A stretch of 64,000 nt of DNA from Pseudomonas fluorescens (lineage in GTDB: Bacteria > Pseudomonadota > Gammaproteobacteria > Pseudomonadales > Pseudomonadaceae): assembly GCF_018614655.1 (NCBI RefSeq), contig NZ_JAGGOG010000026.1, forward strand, positions 121,628 to 185,627. Direction: 5' to 3'. Below, one piece after another: positions 9,130 to 18,162 of the stretch (its first letter is position 1; each line of letters starts with the position of its first letter). The notes beneath the pieces were generated by a model. It did no database searches. It was not told the origin of the DNA and saw nothing but the letters and a program-made list of their open reading frames with translations. A program made the translations under genes and the position numbers.

Positions 9130-10014
9130 ATGAGGCCAGTGAATTTTGATTTGGACGTCATGCGCAGCTTCGTCACGGGCGTTGAATTGGGCAGTTTTGC
9201 CAAGGCCGCGCAAAAGCTTGCCCGCTCGACTTCAGCCATCAGTGCTCAGCTGAAAAAACTCGAAGCCCAGGCGGGATCACCGCTGTTCACAAAGGCCGGT
9301 AGGGGGCTTGCCCTGACCGATACGGGGGAGGTGCTGCTCAACTATTCGCGACGTCTTTTGAGCCTCAACGATGAGACCGTCGCTGCCGTTTCCGAGCTCA
9401 AACTCAAGGGCTGGATACGCCTCGGGCTTCAGGAGGACCTGAGCAGTTTCTTGCCAACGGTGCTGGGCCGATTCGCCAGAGCCCATCCTGATGTTCGTGT
9501 CGAGGCGCGGATCTCGCGTAATGCCGACCTGCTGAGTCGGATCGACAATGGGACGCTCGATCTGGCAGTGGTGTGGGGCGATGAGCACAAAGGTGGGTAC
9601 CAGGAACGCGTCGCAGAGTTACAAATGCAATGGATCGGGTCTGCCCACGAGTACTTTGACTGGAGCATTGATTCGGGCGAGCCGTTGCCGATCATTGCCT
9701 TCGATGCACCATGCCCCTTTCATTCGATGGCAACCGAGGCACTGAGCCTCAAGGGCATTCCCTGGCGGCTATCGTTCACCAGCTCCAGCCTCAATGGCCT
9801 GTCGGCGGCCACGGAGGCGGGGTTGGGCTACACCATCAGGACGTCCTTGGGACTGCAATCGGGGACGGCGCTTCTGGCCGCCGAGGAACGCGGGTTACCA
9901 CCTTTGCCCAGCATCCCTCTGACGTTGCATCGACGAGAGGCGAGCCCGGATTTGCTGACTGAACGACTGTCGTGCATCGTCATCCAGGCCATTCGCAGCG
10001 AAATCATCTATTAG
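9130..10014 (+). CDS. LysR-family transcriptional regulator
   Basis: A 294-residue LysR protein. The N-terminal helix-turn-helix runs from about residue 5 to 65 (FDLDVMRSFVTGVELGSFAK, then AQKLARSTSAISAQLKKLEA), followed by a substrate-binding domain. The frame is open from GTG 9049, but ATG 9130 begins the conserved domain, gives the usual family length and has an AGGA motif a few bases upstream. It is divergent from the MFS gene and is probably its regulator. The 106-bp gap between the pair showed no clear T-N11-A palindrome. Confidence 0.85.
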   Translation: MRPVNFDLDVMRSFVTGVELGSFAKAAQKLARSTSAISAQLKKLEAQAGSPLFTKAGRGLALTDTGEVLLNYSRRLLSLNDETVAAVSELKLKGWIRLGLQEDLSSFLPTVLGRFARAHPDVRVEARISRNADLLSRIDNGTLDLAVVWGDEHKGGYQERVAELQMQWIGSAHEYFDWSIDSGEPLPIIAFDAPCPFHSMATEALSLKGIPWRLSFTSSSLNGLSAATEAGLGYTIRTSLGLQSGTALLAAEERGLPPLPSIPLTLHRREASPDLLTERLSCIVIQAIRSEIIY

Positions 10015-10022
10015 AGTCATGC

Positions 10023-10211
10023 CGAACCTTGCTTTTTTGTAGCCGCTGCCGAGGTACAAGGAATGTGTCGATCACCTGTAGCCGCTGGCGCAGCCTGCGA
10101 TCGGCTGCGCAGCAGTCGTCAGGATCTTGAAACTGCCGAAGGTCCTGCGGCCCTTATCGCAGCCTCGTACCCCGGCAGCGGCTACAGGACAACCGAACAC
10201 CCAAAAGCGTT
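10023..10211. repeat. Right bracketing repeat containing the 110-bp REPIN-like copy 2
   Basis: It starts CGAACCTTGCTTTTTTGTAG and ends GGACAACCGAACACCC plus AAAAGCGTT, the same outer flanks as 5501-5578. Inside are a partial arm (10038-10057) and the complete 110-bp element (10077-10186) that is nearly the same as 2451-2560. It lies downstream of the LysR gene and downstream of the convergent MocR gene. Confidence 0.8.
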
Positions 10212-10247
10212 ACCCTAAGCGGCCGTGATCGCATAACGGATAGGTAC

Positions 10248-11648
10248 TCAATCACCCCTCAGCAACCCCTCAATCCCCTCCCAAACCCTAAAATCATCAC
10301 AATGCCCCACATTAAACCGCATAAAATCACGGAACCCCGCCTCATACCCAAACAACGCCCCCGGCGCCAACACCATCGCGCGTTTCAACCCCGCCTCAGC
10401 CAGCCGCTCGCCATTCACCCCCGCCGGCAACCGCGCCCAGATAAACATCCCCCCTTCAAACCCCATGGGCAACTCACACCCACACCGCCGTAACCACTGC
10501 TCAACCCGCCCACCGGCCTCCAGCAATCGCTGAACCATCCGCTTGCGATGCTTGGCATAACTCCCTTCACTGAGCAGTCGATAGACAATCTGCTCAAACA
10601 ACTCAGACGTAATCCCTCCACTCATCAACTTCATATTGGTCAGATTGGCCGCCAATTGCGGTGCCGCCACCACATAGCTGACTCGCACATTCGCGCTGAG
10701 GATCTTCGAGAACCCCGACAGATAAGTCACCTGTTCCAGCCCGGCGAGGGCGGCCAGACGTGGCGGCGGGTTGGGGTGCAGGTCGCCGTAAAGGTCGTCC
10801 TCGACGATATGGCAACCGTATTGCCGAGTCAGTTGCAACAGGCGAAAGGCTTGCCCCGGGCTGAAGGAATGTCCGGTGGGGTTGTGCAGCACGCCGGTGG
10901 TCAGGTACAGGCTGGGCCGCTGCTCGGCGAGTAATTGCTCCAGGGCAGCAAAGTCGAAGCCGTCTGGCCGCCGCGCGATCGTCACCACCTTGACCCCGTG
11001 CAACGCCAGGTTGGCGTGGAAGTTGAAGTAGCACGGGGCGTCCAGCAGCACCGTATCTCCAGGACGGGCCAGCAGACGCATCAACATGTCCAGGCCTTGC
11101 AGCGTATTGGGGGTGGTGATGATTTGTTCTACCGGCACCGATAGCCCTTCGCCCTGGAGTTTCTGTTGCAGGGCCTGGCGCAAGGGCAGCAGGCCGGCCG
11201 GGGTGCCGAGGCTGGCGACGCGCAGGGACGGTGCACGCACTGCGCTGCGCATGGCCTGGCGCAGGGCGTCGGAATCGAGCCAGTCTTCCGGTAGATGGCC
11301 GCCGCCGGGGCGTAGGCCGCCGGGGGCGATTGCCAGGGGGCGACGCAATACGCTGAGCAAGTCCTGGGGCAGCAAGTCCACCCAAGTGCTGGAGGATGGC
11401 TGGGCCAGGCTGTTGGCGACAAAGTGCCCGCGGCCCTGGCTGGAGGTCAGCAGGTGGCGACCGCGCAAGCGGTCCAGTGCCTCGTTCAGGGTGAATTTTC
11501 CGACCCCCAGTTGCTCGGCCAACACCCGTACCGAGGGCAGTTTGCTGCCGGCGGCCAACTCGCCTGTTTCGATGGACTGGGTGAATGCGTCGACGATTTG
11601 CTGAACCTTGGGCGCCCGGTCATGGAAGCGAATCTGCGGAATAGGCAT
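10248..11648 (-). CDS. MocR-type regulator (GntR helix-turn-helix fused to class I aminotransferase domain)
   Basis: A 466-residue MocR/PdxR-type protein. Residues about 10-75 form a GntR winged helix (GELAAGSKLPSVRVLAEQLG). The rest is a fold-type I aminotransferase domain with PLP-site features, including the VEDDLYGDL segment and the SGFSKIL lysine motif. Such proteins use PLP or its adducts as effectors and act as regulators, not usually as enzymes. It is divergent from a LysE-type exporter at 11773 and probably controls it. Two palindromes and TTTACC repeats fill the gap between them and are the likely binding site. Confidence 0.9.
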   Translation of the reverse strand: MPIPQIRFHDRAPKVQQIVDAFTQSIETGELAAGSKLPSVRVLAEQLGVGKFTLNEALDRLRGRHLLTSSQGRGHFVANSLAQPSSSTWVDLLPQDLLSVLRRPLAIAPGGLRPGGGHLPEDWLDSDALRQAMRSAVRAPSLRVASLGTPAGLLPLRQALQQKLQGEGLSVPVEQIITTPNTLQGLDMLMRLLARPGDTVLLDAPCYFNFHANLALHGVKVVTIARRPDGFDFAALEQLLAEQRPSLYLTTGVLHNPTGHSFSPGQAFRLLQLTRQYGCHIVEDDLYGDLHPNPPPRLAALAGLEQVTYLSGFSKILSANVRVSYVVAAPQLAANLTNMKLMSGGITSELFEQIVYRLLSEGSYAKHRKRMVQRLLEAGGRVEQWLRRCGCELPMGFEGGMFIWARLPAGVNGERLAEAGLKRAMVLAPGALFGYEAGFRDFMRFNVGHCDDFRVWEGIEGLLRGD

Positions 11649-11671
11649 GCTGAGTCCTTGGTTTGCCGCAA

Positions 11672-11713
11672 ACTTTACCGGTAAAGTCTGCGTGGATATA
11701 CGCAGAGTTTACC
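11672..11713. promoter_or_regulatory. Candidate MocR operator
   Basis: A perfect 16-bp palindrome ACTTTACCGGTAAAGT (11672-11687) is followed directly by CTGCGT, six bases, ACGCAG (11688-11705) and another GTTTACC. MocR-type regulators are known to bind repeated half-sites in the divergent promoter of a neighbouring gene, and this lies between the divergent MocR and LysE genes. Confidence 0.6.
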
Positions 11714-11772
11714 TGCCTCGGGCAGGCCTTGCAGTTCTAGACTGCACGGCATTCCTTCCTGCGGTGAAACCC

Positions 11773-12408
11773 ATGGCCAGCGCCCTGACTCTGTCGTCCT
11801 TTCTGTATTTCCTGCTGTTGTGCACCACCCTGGCGCTCAGCCCGGGCCCCATGACGCTGTTGCTGCTCAGCCTCGGCCTCAAGGACGGTCTGCGCCGCTC
11901 CTTGCCGGCGCAGTTCGGGGCCAGCGTGTCGTACCTGATCTCGATCCTGATTTTTGCCGTGGGCTTTTCCGAGTTGATCAAGGGCTATCCGCTGATCACC
12001 CAGGGCATTCAACTGGTGGGGGTGGCCTACATCCTCTATCTGGCCTACAAGCAGTGGACCAGTAGCGGTGTGTCGATCGACACCGGCGTCCAAGGTCAGG
12101 AAACCACGCGCAGTCTGTTCGGCAAGGGCTTGTTGACCGGGCTGTCGAACCCCAAGGCGATCATCTTGTTCAGCGCGGTGTTTCCTCAGTTCGCCGCCGT
12201 GGGTCAGGAAAGTGCGGCACGTGATATCGCCATCCTCGGCCTGACATTCCTGATGCTGCAGTTCGCCAGCGGCTGCCTGTATTGCTATTTCGGCCAGCGA
12301 ATCAAGCATGTACTGGAGGACCCAAAACGGCGGATGCTGTTGCAGAAGGTCACTGCCGTGTTGCTGCTGGGAGTGGCGATGATGCTGGCGCGGGGCTTTT
12401 CCAACTAG
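11773..12408 (+). CDS. LysE/RhtB-family amino-acid exporter
   Basis: A 211-residue inner-membrane protein of the LysE/RhtB family with five to six hydrophobic segments. It carries the family motif near the first helix (LALSPGPMTLLLLSLGLKDG) and the GLLTGLSNPKAIILFSAVFPQ segment. The open frame extends far upstream through the MocR promoter, but ATG 11773 starts the conserved MASALTLSSFLYF sequence. Members export amino acids or related metabolites. Its divergent MocR partner suggests induction by an amine or amino acid that reacts with PLP. The substrate is not identifiable. Confidence 0.88.
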   Translation: MASALTLSSFLYFLLLCTTLALSPGPMTLLLLSLGLKDGLRRSLPAQFGASVSYLISILIFAVGFSELIKGYPLITQGIQLVGVAYILYLAYKQWTSSGVSIDTGVQGQETTRSLFGKGLLTGLSNPKAIILFSAVFPQFAAVGQESAARDIAILGLTFLMLQFASGCLYCYFGQRIKHVLEDPKRRMLLQKVTAVLLLGVAMMLARGFSN

Positions 12409-12502
12409 ATGCCTTGGCACGGGTGTTCCAAGCTCCGGGCGGTAGTGGCTATTTGCTTTCCTCCTGATAGACTCCGAGCATTCATTCAGGATCACATCAG
12501 AC

Positions 12503-13561
12503 ATGTCAGTCGCAGGAGGAAAGGGACTTTCGCTCGCCGCACGCTTGTATAAATCCCGCATCCTGGGGCTGACCCTCGGGTTTGTCTGTGTGGCGGCCGG
12601 GATGTACCCGTTGCATCCGTCGGGCTGGGTCTGGGCCTTGATGATCGCCAATGCTTTTATCTGGCCGCACTTGGCCTACCAGTGGTCGCTGCGTTCCGCC
12701 AACTCCCTGCGCGCAGAAAACCGCAATCTGCTGTTTGACTCGTTTTGTGGTGGCTTCTGGGTCGGCGCCATGCATTTCAATCCGCTGCCCAGCGTCACCA
12801 CCTTGTCGATGATGACCATGAACAATGTCGCCATCGGCGGGCCCCGGTTCATGCTGGCCGGCTGGGTGGCCCAGGCGCTTGGAGTGGGCGTGTCGATGCT
12901 GGTGCTCACCCCGGCGTTTATCGCGGTGACCAGCGAGGCGCAGCTCTATGCCTGCCTGCCGATCCTGATGCTGTATCCCCTGGTCCTGGGCTGGATCTGT
13001 TACCGCCAGACCGTCACCCTGTCCCGGCACAAGCGCGAGCTGCTGGCCCTCAGTCGCACCGACAGCCTGTCCGGGTTACTCAACCACGGTGCCTGGAAAG
13101 ATCAGCTGGAAATCGAGTTCCAGCGTTGCCGTCGCGGTCAGCAGGGCGCGGCCATCGCCTTGATCGATATCGACCACTTCAAGGTCATCAACGACACCTA
13201 CGGCCACGTCACCGGCGATATCGTGTTACGCCAATTGAGCAAGGTATTGCGCCAGAACCTGCGAGTCACCGACCTGGCCGGGCGCTACGGCGGTGATGAG
13301 TTTTGCGTGATCCTGCCGGACATGCCCCTGGGCCGTGCCACAGAAGTGATGGAAGCCTTGCGCGACCGCTTCAACTGCGTGGGATATGCTCAGGATCCGA
13401 CGTTGCGCGCCAGCTTGAGCATCGGCCTGGCGCCGTATCAGGCGTCCCACAGCGACGCCACCAGTTGGCTCAATGACGCCGACCAGGCGTTATATGAAGC
13501 CAAGAGCAGCGGGCGTAACCGGGTCAGTTCGGTGCAGGGGAGTTGGTTGAGGTCGGTCTGA
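12503..13561 (+). CDS. Membrane diguanylate cyclase (MASE2-GGDEF)
   Basis: A 352-residue inner-membrane cyclase that should make cyclic di-GMP from two GTP. Residues about 12-170 hold several membrane helices of MASE2 type (SRILGLTLGFVCVAAGMYPL, then HPSGWVWALMIANAFIWPH), as in AdrA/DgcC. A GGDEF domain follows with an intact GGDEF active site and an RVTD inhibitory I-site five residues upstream, so product inhibition is expected. There is no EAL or separate receiver domain. It stands alone between a LysE exporter and a secreted peptidase, with ATG 12503 as start. Confidence 0.93.
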   Translation: MSVAGGKGLSLAARLYKSRILGLTLGFVCVAAGMYPLHPSGWVWALMIANAFIWPHLAYQWSLRSANSLRAENRNLLFDSFCGGFWVGAMHFNPLPSVTTLSMMTMNNVAIGGPRFMLAGWVAQALGVGVSMLVLTPAFIAVTSEAQLYACLPILMLYPLVLGWICYRQTVTLSRHKRELLALSRTDSLSGLLNHGAWKDQLEIEFQRCRRGQQGAAIALIDIDHFKVINDTYGHVTGDIVLRQLSKVLRQNLRVTDLAGRYGGDEFCVILPDMPLGRATEVMEALRDRFNCVGYAQDPTLRASLSIGLAPYQASHSDATSWLNDADQALYEAKSSGRNRVSSVQGSWLRSV

Positions 13562-13628
13562 CGATCAACAAATCGGTTTTTGTCAGGTAGGGTGTGCAAC
13601 GACTTCCAACAAAAACAAGGACCGGTTC

Positions 13629-14864
13629 ATGACTTTCAACTTCCGCCGCACGGCCCTGGCCGCCACCCTGGCGCTTTCCTTCGGTTTCACGCTCCCGGCG
13701 TTCAGTGCAGAACCCCACAAACAGATCCAGGCTGATGCCGAGCAGTACAAGGCCGACGCCCTGAAACTGCTGGAGCGCCTGGTGAACATCGATTCGGGCT
13801 CCGGCTACGAGCCGGGCCTGACCCAGGTCCGTGAGATTGCCGTCGACGAGCTGAAAAAGCTTGGCTTCAGTATCGAATTGGTGCCCGATGCCGCCGCTAA
13901 AAACAGCCATGTCATCGCCACCCTCAAGGGCACCGGCAAGGCGAAAATCCTGCTGATGGCCCACATGGACACCGTATTCAAGGAAGGTTCGGCCGCTGAG
14001 CGACCGTTCCATATCAAGGACGGCCGCGCCTATGGCCCAGGGGTGATGGACGACAAGGGTGGGATCGTCGCCGGGATCTACGCGTTGAAAGTCCTGCAAA
14101 ACCAGGGCTTCAAGGACTACGCGCAGATCACCTTCCTGCTGGATGCCAGCGAGGAAACCGGCTCCGAGGCTGCCTCCGAACTGATCCGCAAAACCGCCAG
14201 GCTCAACGACGTGACCCTGAACCTGGAACCGGGTCGTCCGGCCGATGGCCTGGTGGTGTGGCGCAAAGGCAGCGCCACCGCCGTGGTCGAGGTCAAGGGC
14301 AAGGCGGCCCACGCCGGCGTCGCCCCGGAGCTGGGGCGCAATGCGGCGATGGAAGCGGCCCACCAGATTCTGCAACTGGGCAAACTGGGGGACGCCGAGA
14401 AGAAAACCACCATCAACTTCACCGTGCTCAACGCCGGGGATCGAGTCAACGTGATCCCGGATCAGGCCACGGCCAAGGCCGATGTGCGGGCGGCGGTGCC
14501 GGAAGAGTTTGATCGGATCGAGAAGGACCTGGCGCGAGTCTCGGCCAACAAGTTGATTCCCGACACTGAAGTGACCACCAGCCTGCATCGCGGTTTGCCG
14601 CCGATGCCGCAGACGCCGGAGTCCGACAAGTTGGTGGCGATTGCCCAAGGGATCTACGGTGAACTGGGACGCAAGCTGACCATTGAAGGCAGTGGCGGGG
14701 CGGCAGATGCCAGCCTGTCGGCAGGTGTGGGGACGCCGACCCTGGATGGGTTCGGGATTGTCGGCGGCAATATTCATACGCCGGAGGAATATGCCGAGGT
14801 AGAGAGTGTGGCGCCGCGGATCTATTTGCTGAGCCGGATGATTATGGAGTTGTCCACGCGCTGA
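13629..14864 (+). CDS. Secreted M20 metallopeptidase (glutamate carboxypeptidase/CPG2-like)
   Basis: A 411-residue zinc peptidase with a clear signal peptide (LAATLALSFGFTLPAFSA, cleavage near residue 27). Metal ligands expected for M20 enzymes are visible: AHMDTVF (His, Asp), GPGVMDDKGG (Asp), the DASEETGSE pair of glutamates, and a late His in NIHTPEEY. The dimerisation lid domain lies in the middle. Relatives such as Pseudomonas carboxypeptidase G2 remove C-terminal glutamate from folates or peptides in the periplasm. The exact substrate is unknown. It is monocistronic, with ATG 13629 as start. Confidence 0.9.
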   Translation: MTFNFRRTALAATLALSFGFTLPAFSAEPHKQIQADAEQYKADALKLLERLVNIDSGSGYEPGLTQVREIAVDELKKLGFSIELVPDAAAKNSHVIATLKGTGKAKILLMAHMDTVFKEGSAAERPFHIKDGRAYGPGVMDDKGGIVAGIYALKVLQNQGFKDYAQITFLLDASEETGSEAASELIRKTARLNDVTLNLEPGRPADGLVVWRKGSATAVVEVKGKAAHAGVAPELGRNAAMEAAHQILQLGKLGDAEKKTTINFTVLNAGDRVNVIPDQATAKADVRAAVPEEFDRIEKDLARVSANKLIPDTEVTTSLHRGLPPMPQTPESDKLVAIAQGIYGELGRKLTIEGSGGAADASLSAGVGTPTLDGFGIVGGNIHTPEEYAEVESVAPRIYLLSRMIMELSTR

Positions 14865-14903
14865 CTTAAAGCCTCATCAATTTCCTGTGAACACAGATCG
14901 AAA

Positions 14904-15066
14904 GGTGGGAGCGGGTTTGCTCGCGAATGCGACTGTAGCCGCTGCCGAGGTACGAGGCTGCGATGGTTTGCGCAGCAAGCCCCGAGGGCGGTCCTGCGGA
15001 CACGCATCGCAGCCTCGTACCTCGGCAGCGGCTACAGTCGCTATCGCAGGCAAGCCAGCTCCCACA
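14904..15066. repeat. REPIN carrying a second palindrome nested inside it
   Basis: The outer arms are GTGGGAGCGGGTTTGCTCGC at the left and the inverse-type GCAGGCAAGCCAGCTCCCAC at the right. Between them sits a long inverted repeat of the TGTAGCCGCTGCCGAGGTAC family, arms 14933-14966 and 15004-15037. Two unrelated repeat families are therefore stacked in one intergenic site, downstream of both flanking genes. Confidence 0.8.
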
Positions 15067-15089
15067 GGGGGTTTACTGCGTCTTTGAAG

Positions 15090-18000
15090 TCAGGTTAGCG
15101 CCACCACCTCCCGCGTTTTCTCCCGCCCCAACACCAAACTGCACAGCGCGGGCAAGAACAGCAGCGTCAACACCGTCCCCACCAACACCCCGCCAATCAA
15201 CACATACGCCAGCGACGACCAGAACACCGACAACGTCAGCGGAATAAACGCCAGCGCCGCCGCCAGCGCCGTCAATATCACCGGCCTGGCCCGACGCACC
15301 GTCGCCTCGACAATCGCCTCGCGAATCGCCATGCCCTGGTCCTGGTTTTGCCGGATCTGGTCGGTAAAGATCAGCGTGTTGCGCATCAAGATCCCGCCAA
15401 TCCCGATCAACCCCAAAATCGCATTGAAGCCAAACGGCTGATTGAACAGCAACAAGGTCGGTACCGCGCCAATCAGGCCCAAGGGCGCCGTTGCAAAGAC
15501 CATGAACATCACCCCGAACGAACGCACCTGGAACATGATCACCGTCAAGGTCAGCAGGATCATGATCGGGAACAGCGCCGCCAGGGCGACGTTGGCCTTG
15601 GCGCTTTCTTCCACCGGGCCACCGATGTCGATGCGGTAATCGGCGGGCAGGTTGGCGATCAGCGGCTTGAGGTCGGCGTATACCGCCATTTCCACGTCCG
15701 GTGGTTGCACACCGTCGACGATATCGGCACGCACTTCCACGGTTGTCGCACGGTTGCGGCGTTTGAGGATCGGTTCTTCCATGACCGCCTGGAAATGCCC
15801 AACCTGGGCCAAAGGCACCGACACGCCCGCGCGGTTGGTCAGGGTCATATTGTCCAGGTTGCCCAGGTCTTCGCGCTGGCTACCTTGGGAGCGTGCCACC
15901 ACCGACACGGTGCGATTGCCTTCGCGCACTTCAGTGATCGGGTTGCCGCTGAGCAGGGCGTTGAGTTGGGATTTCACTTCGTCAGGGGTGAAACCCAACA
16001 GGCGCAGTCGATCCTGGTCGAGTACCAGGCGATAGCCGCTGACGCGCTCGCCCCAGTCGAGGAAGCTGTCTTTGGTCAGCTTGTTGGCCGCCACTATTTG
16101 GCGCACGTTTTCGGACAGGCCGCGCAGCACATTCAGGTCCGGACCGGACACGCGAAACACCACGGGGAAGGGCACCGGTGGGCCGAATACCAGTTGGGTG
16201 ACCCGCACCCGTGCCGAAGGAAACTCCCCGGCAGCGATGCGTTCACGCATGCGCAGTTTCAAGGCGTCCCGGGCATGAGCGTCGGGCGTTTGCACGATCA
16301 GCTTGGCGAAGGCCGGGTCCGGCAGCTCGGGGTTCAGTGACAGGAAAAACCGTGGCGCACCACCGCCGACATAGGTGTCGACCATCGTGGTTTGCGGCTC
16401 TTCCATCAGCGCCTTTTCCACCTGCGCCGCGACCGCCTCGGTGCTTTTGAAGGCACTGCCGGGCGGCATGTACACCTCAAGAATCAGCTCGGAACGGTCG
16501 GAGTTGGGGAAGAATTGCTTGTTCACCACACCCATGCCCAAGCCGCAGAGCACAAATGCCAACACCACCCACCCGGTCACCCACCAGCGTTTACGTACGC
16601 AGGCTTCCACCAGGCTGCGCAGCTGCTGGTAGTAACGACCGGCGTAAATCGCGTCATGACCGCCCGGCACCGGCTTGATCTGCGGCAACAGCTTGACCCC
16701 CAGGTATGGAGTGAATACCACCGCCACCAGCCACGATGAAATCAGCGCAAAGCCGACGATCCAGAAAATATTCCCGGCATATTCCCCGGCCCCCGAACGG
16801 GCAAAACCTACCGGCAGGAAACCGATAATCGTCACCAGCGTCCCGGTCAGCATGGGCGCGGCGGTAGAGCGCCAGGCAAAGGTGGCCGCGTGGATACGGT
16901 CAAAACCTTCTTCGAGTTTCACCACCATCATTTCGATGGCGATGATCGCGTCATCCACCAACAGGCCCAGGGAAATGATCAGCGCGCCGAGGGTGACCCG
17001 GTCGAATTCGCGGCCAGTCATCAGCATGATCACAAACACGATCGACAGCGTCAGCGGCACCGCCGCAGCCACCACCAAGCCGACGCGAAAGCCCAGGGCC
17101 AAGAGGCTGATCACCATCACTACCGCCAGGGCGACGAAGAACTTCAGCATGAATTCGTTGACCGCCAGGCTGATGTTTTTCGCCTGGTCCGACACCTTGG
17201 CGAAGTTCACGCCCAGTGGCAGGTCGGCCTGTATTTTTGCCTCCTCGGCCTTGAGGCTCTTGTCCAGCTCCAAGCCGTTCCAGTGTTTCTCCATGATCAC
17301 CCCGAGCATCAACGCCGGGTCGCCCTGATGGCGAATGCGGTAGCTGGGCGGGTCTTCATAACCACGGCTGACGCTGGCGACATCGGCGATGCGCAGCACC
17401 TTGCCGTTAGCTTCCAGGGGGACGTTTTCGATCAGCGACAGGCTGTCGAAGGCACCGTCGATACGGATGTAGGCCCGGGCGCCGACGGTTTCGACAAAGC
17501 CCGAAGGCGCCACGGCGTTTTGCGCGGCGAGGGCGGCGAAGATCTGTTCGGGCTTGATGCCCAGCGTGGCCAGGCGTTCATAGGAAAACTCGACGAAGAT
17601 CCGCTGAGCCTGCTCGCCGAGGATGTTGACCTTCTTTACCCCCGGCAGGTTGAGCAAACCCTGACGCATGGCTTCGGCCATTTGCACCTGTTGCCGGTGG
17701 GGCAGGTGCTCGGCTTCCAGGGCGTACAACGCGAAGTACACGTCGGAGTACTCATCGTTGAAGAACGGGCCGATCACGCCTTTGGGTAATTTCGACGCTT
17801 CGTCGCTGAGCTTCTTGCGGGTCTGGTAGAACAGGTCCTGGATCTCGCTCGGACGGGTGGACTCCAGGTAGGTCATGCGCATCGAGACAAAACCGGGCTG
17901 GGCGATGGTCTCGACGCGGTCGTAGTAATCCAGTTCCTGCAGGCGTTTTTCCAGGCGGTCGGCCACCTGATCCTGCATCTCTTGAGCTGTGGCACCGGGC

Positions 18001-18161
18001 CAGGCGGCGGTGATGGTCATGACCTTGACGGTGAACAACGGGTCTTCGGCGCGCCCCAGTTTGCCAAAGGCAAAAATCCCGGCGGCGAGGATCGCGATGA
18101 TCAGGAACAACGTGACGGCGCGGTGCTTGACCGCCAGTTCGGAGAGGTTGATACCGCGCAT
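15090..18161 (-). CDS. RND-family multidrug efflux permease
   Basis: A 1023-residue AcrB/MexF-like resistance-nodulation-division pump with two halves, each a set of membrane helices plus a large periplasmic loop. The fourth helix holds the paired aspartates of the proton relay (SLGLLVDDAIIAIEMM). The open frame runs to 18278, but ATG 18161 begins the typical RND N-terminus MRGINLSELAVKHRAVTLFL. It follows the adaptor gene with a one-base gap, so the two form an operon. No outer-membrane factor gene is present, so a TolC/OprM-like channel encoded elsewhere must complete it. The substrate is unknown. Confidence 0.92.
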   Translation of the reverse strand: MRGINLSELAVKHRAVTLFLIIAILAAGIFAFGKLGRAEDPLFTVKVMTITAAWPGATAQEMQDQVADRLEKRLQELDYYDRVETIAQPGFVSMRMTYLESTRPSEIQDLFYQTRKKLSDEASKLPKGVIGPFFNDEYSDVYFALYALEAEHLPHRQQVQMAEAMRQGLLNLPGVKKVNILGEQAQRIFVEFSYERLATLGIKPEQIFAALAAQNAVAPSGFVETVGARAYIRIDGAFDSLSLIENVPLEANGKVLRIADVASVSRGYEDPPSYRIRHQGDPALMLGVIMEKHWNGLELDKSLKAEEAKIQADLPLGVNFAKVSDQAKNISLAVNEFMLKFFVALAVVMVISLLALGFRVGLVVAAAVPLTLSIVFVIMLMTGREFDRVTLGALIISLGLLVDDAIIAIEMMVVKLEEGFDRIHAATFAWRSTAAPMLTGTLVTIIGFLPVGFARSGAGEYAGNIFWIVGFALISSWLVAVVFTPYLGVKLLPQIKPVPGGHDAIYAGRYYQQLRSLVEACVRKRWWVTGWVVLAFVLCGLGMGVVNKQFFPNSDRSELILEVYMPPGSAFKSTEAVAAQVEKALMEEPQTTMVDTYVGGGAPRFFLSLNPELPDPAFAKLIVQTPDAHARDALKLRMRERIAAGEFPSARVRVTQLVFGPPVPFPVVFRVSGPDLNVLRGLSENVRQIVAANKLTKDSFLDWGERVSGYRLVLDQDRLRLLGFTPDEVKSQLNALLSGNPITEVREGNRTVSVVARSQGSQREDLGNLDNMTLTNRAGVSVPLAQVGHFQAVMEEPILKRRNRATTVEVRADIVDGVQPPDVEMAVYADLKPLIANLPADYRIDIGGPVEESAKANVALAALFPIMILLTLTVIMFQVRSFGVMFMVFATAPLGLIGAVPTLLLFNQPFGFNAILGLIGIGGILMRNTLIFTDQIRQNQDQGMAIREAIVEATVRRARPVILTALAAALAFIPLTLSVFWSSLAYVLIGGVLVGTVLTLLFLPALCSLVLGREKTREVVALT

Positions 18162-18162
18162 A

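Noticed and set aside
12414..12430. Sigma-54 promoter TGGCACG-N4-TTCC upstream of the diguanylate cyclase
   Set aside because: The -12 element should read TTGC; here the essential GC is missing.
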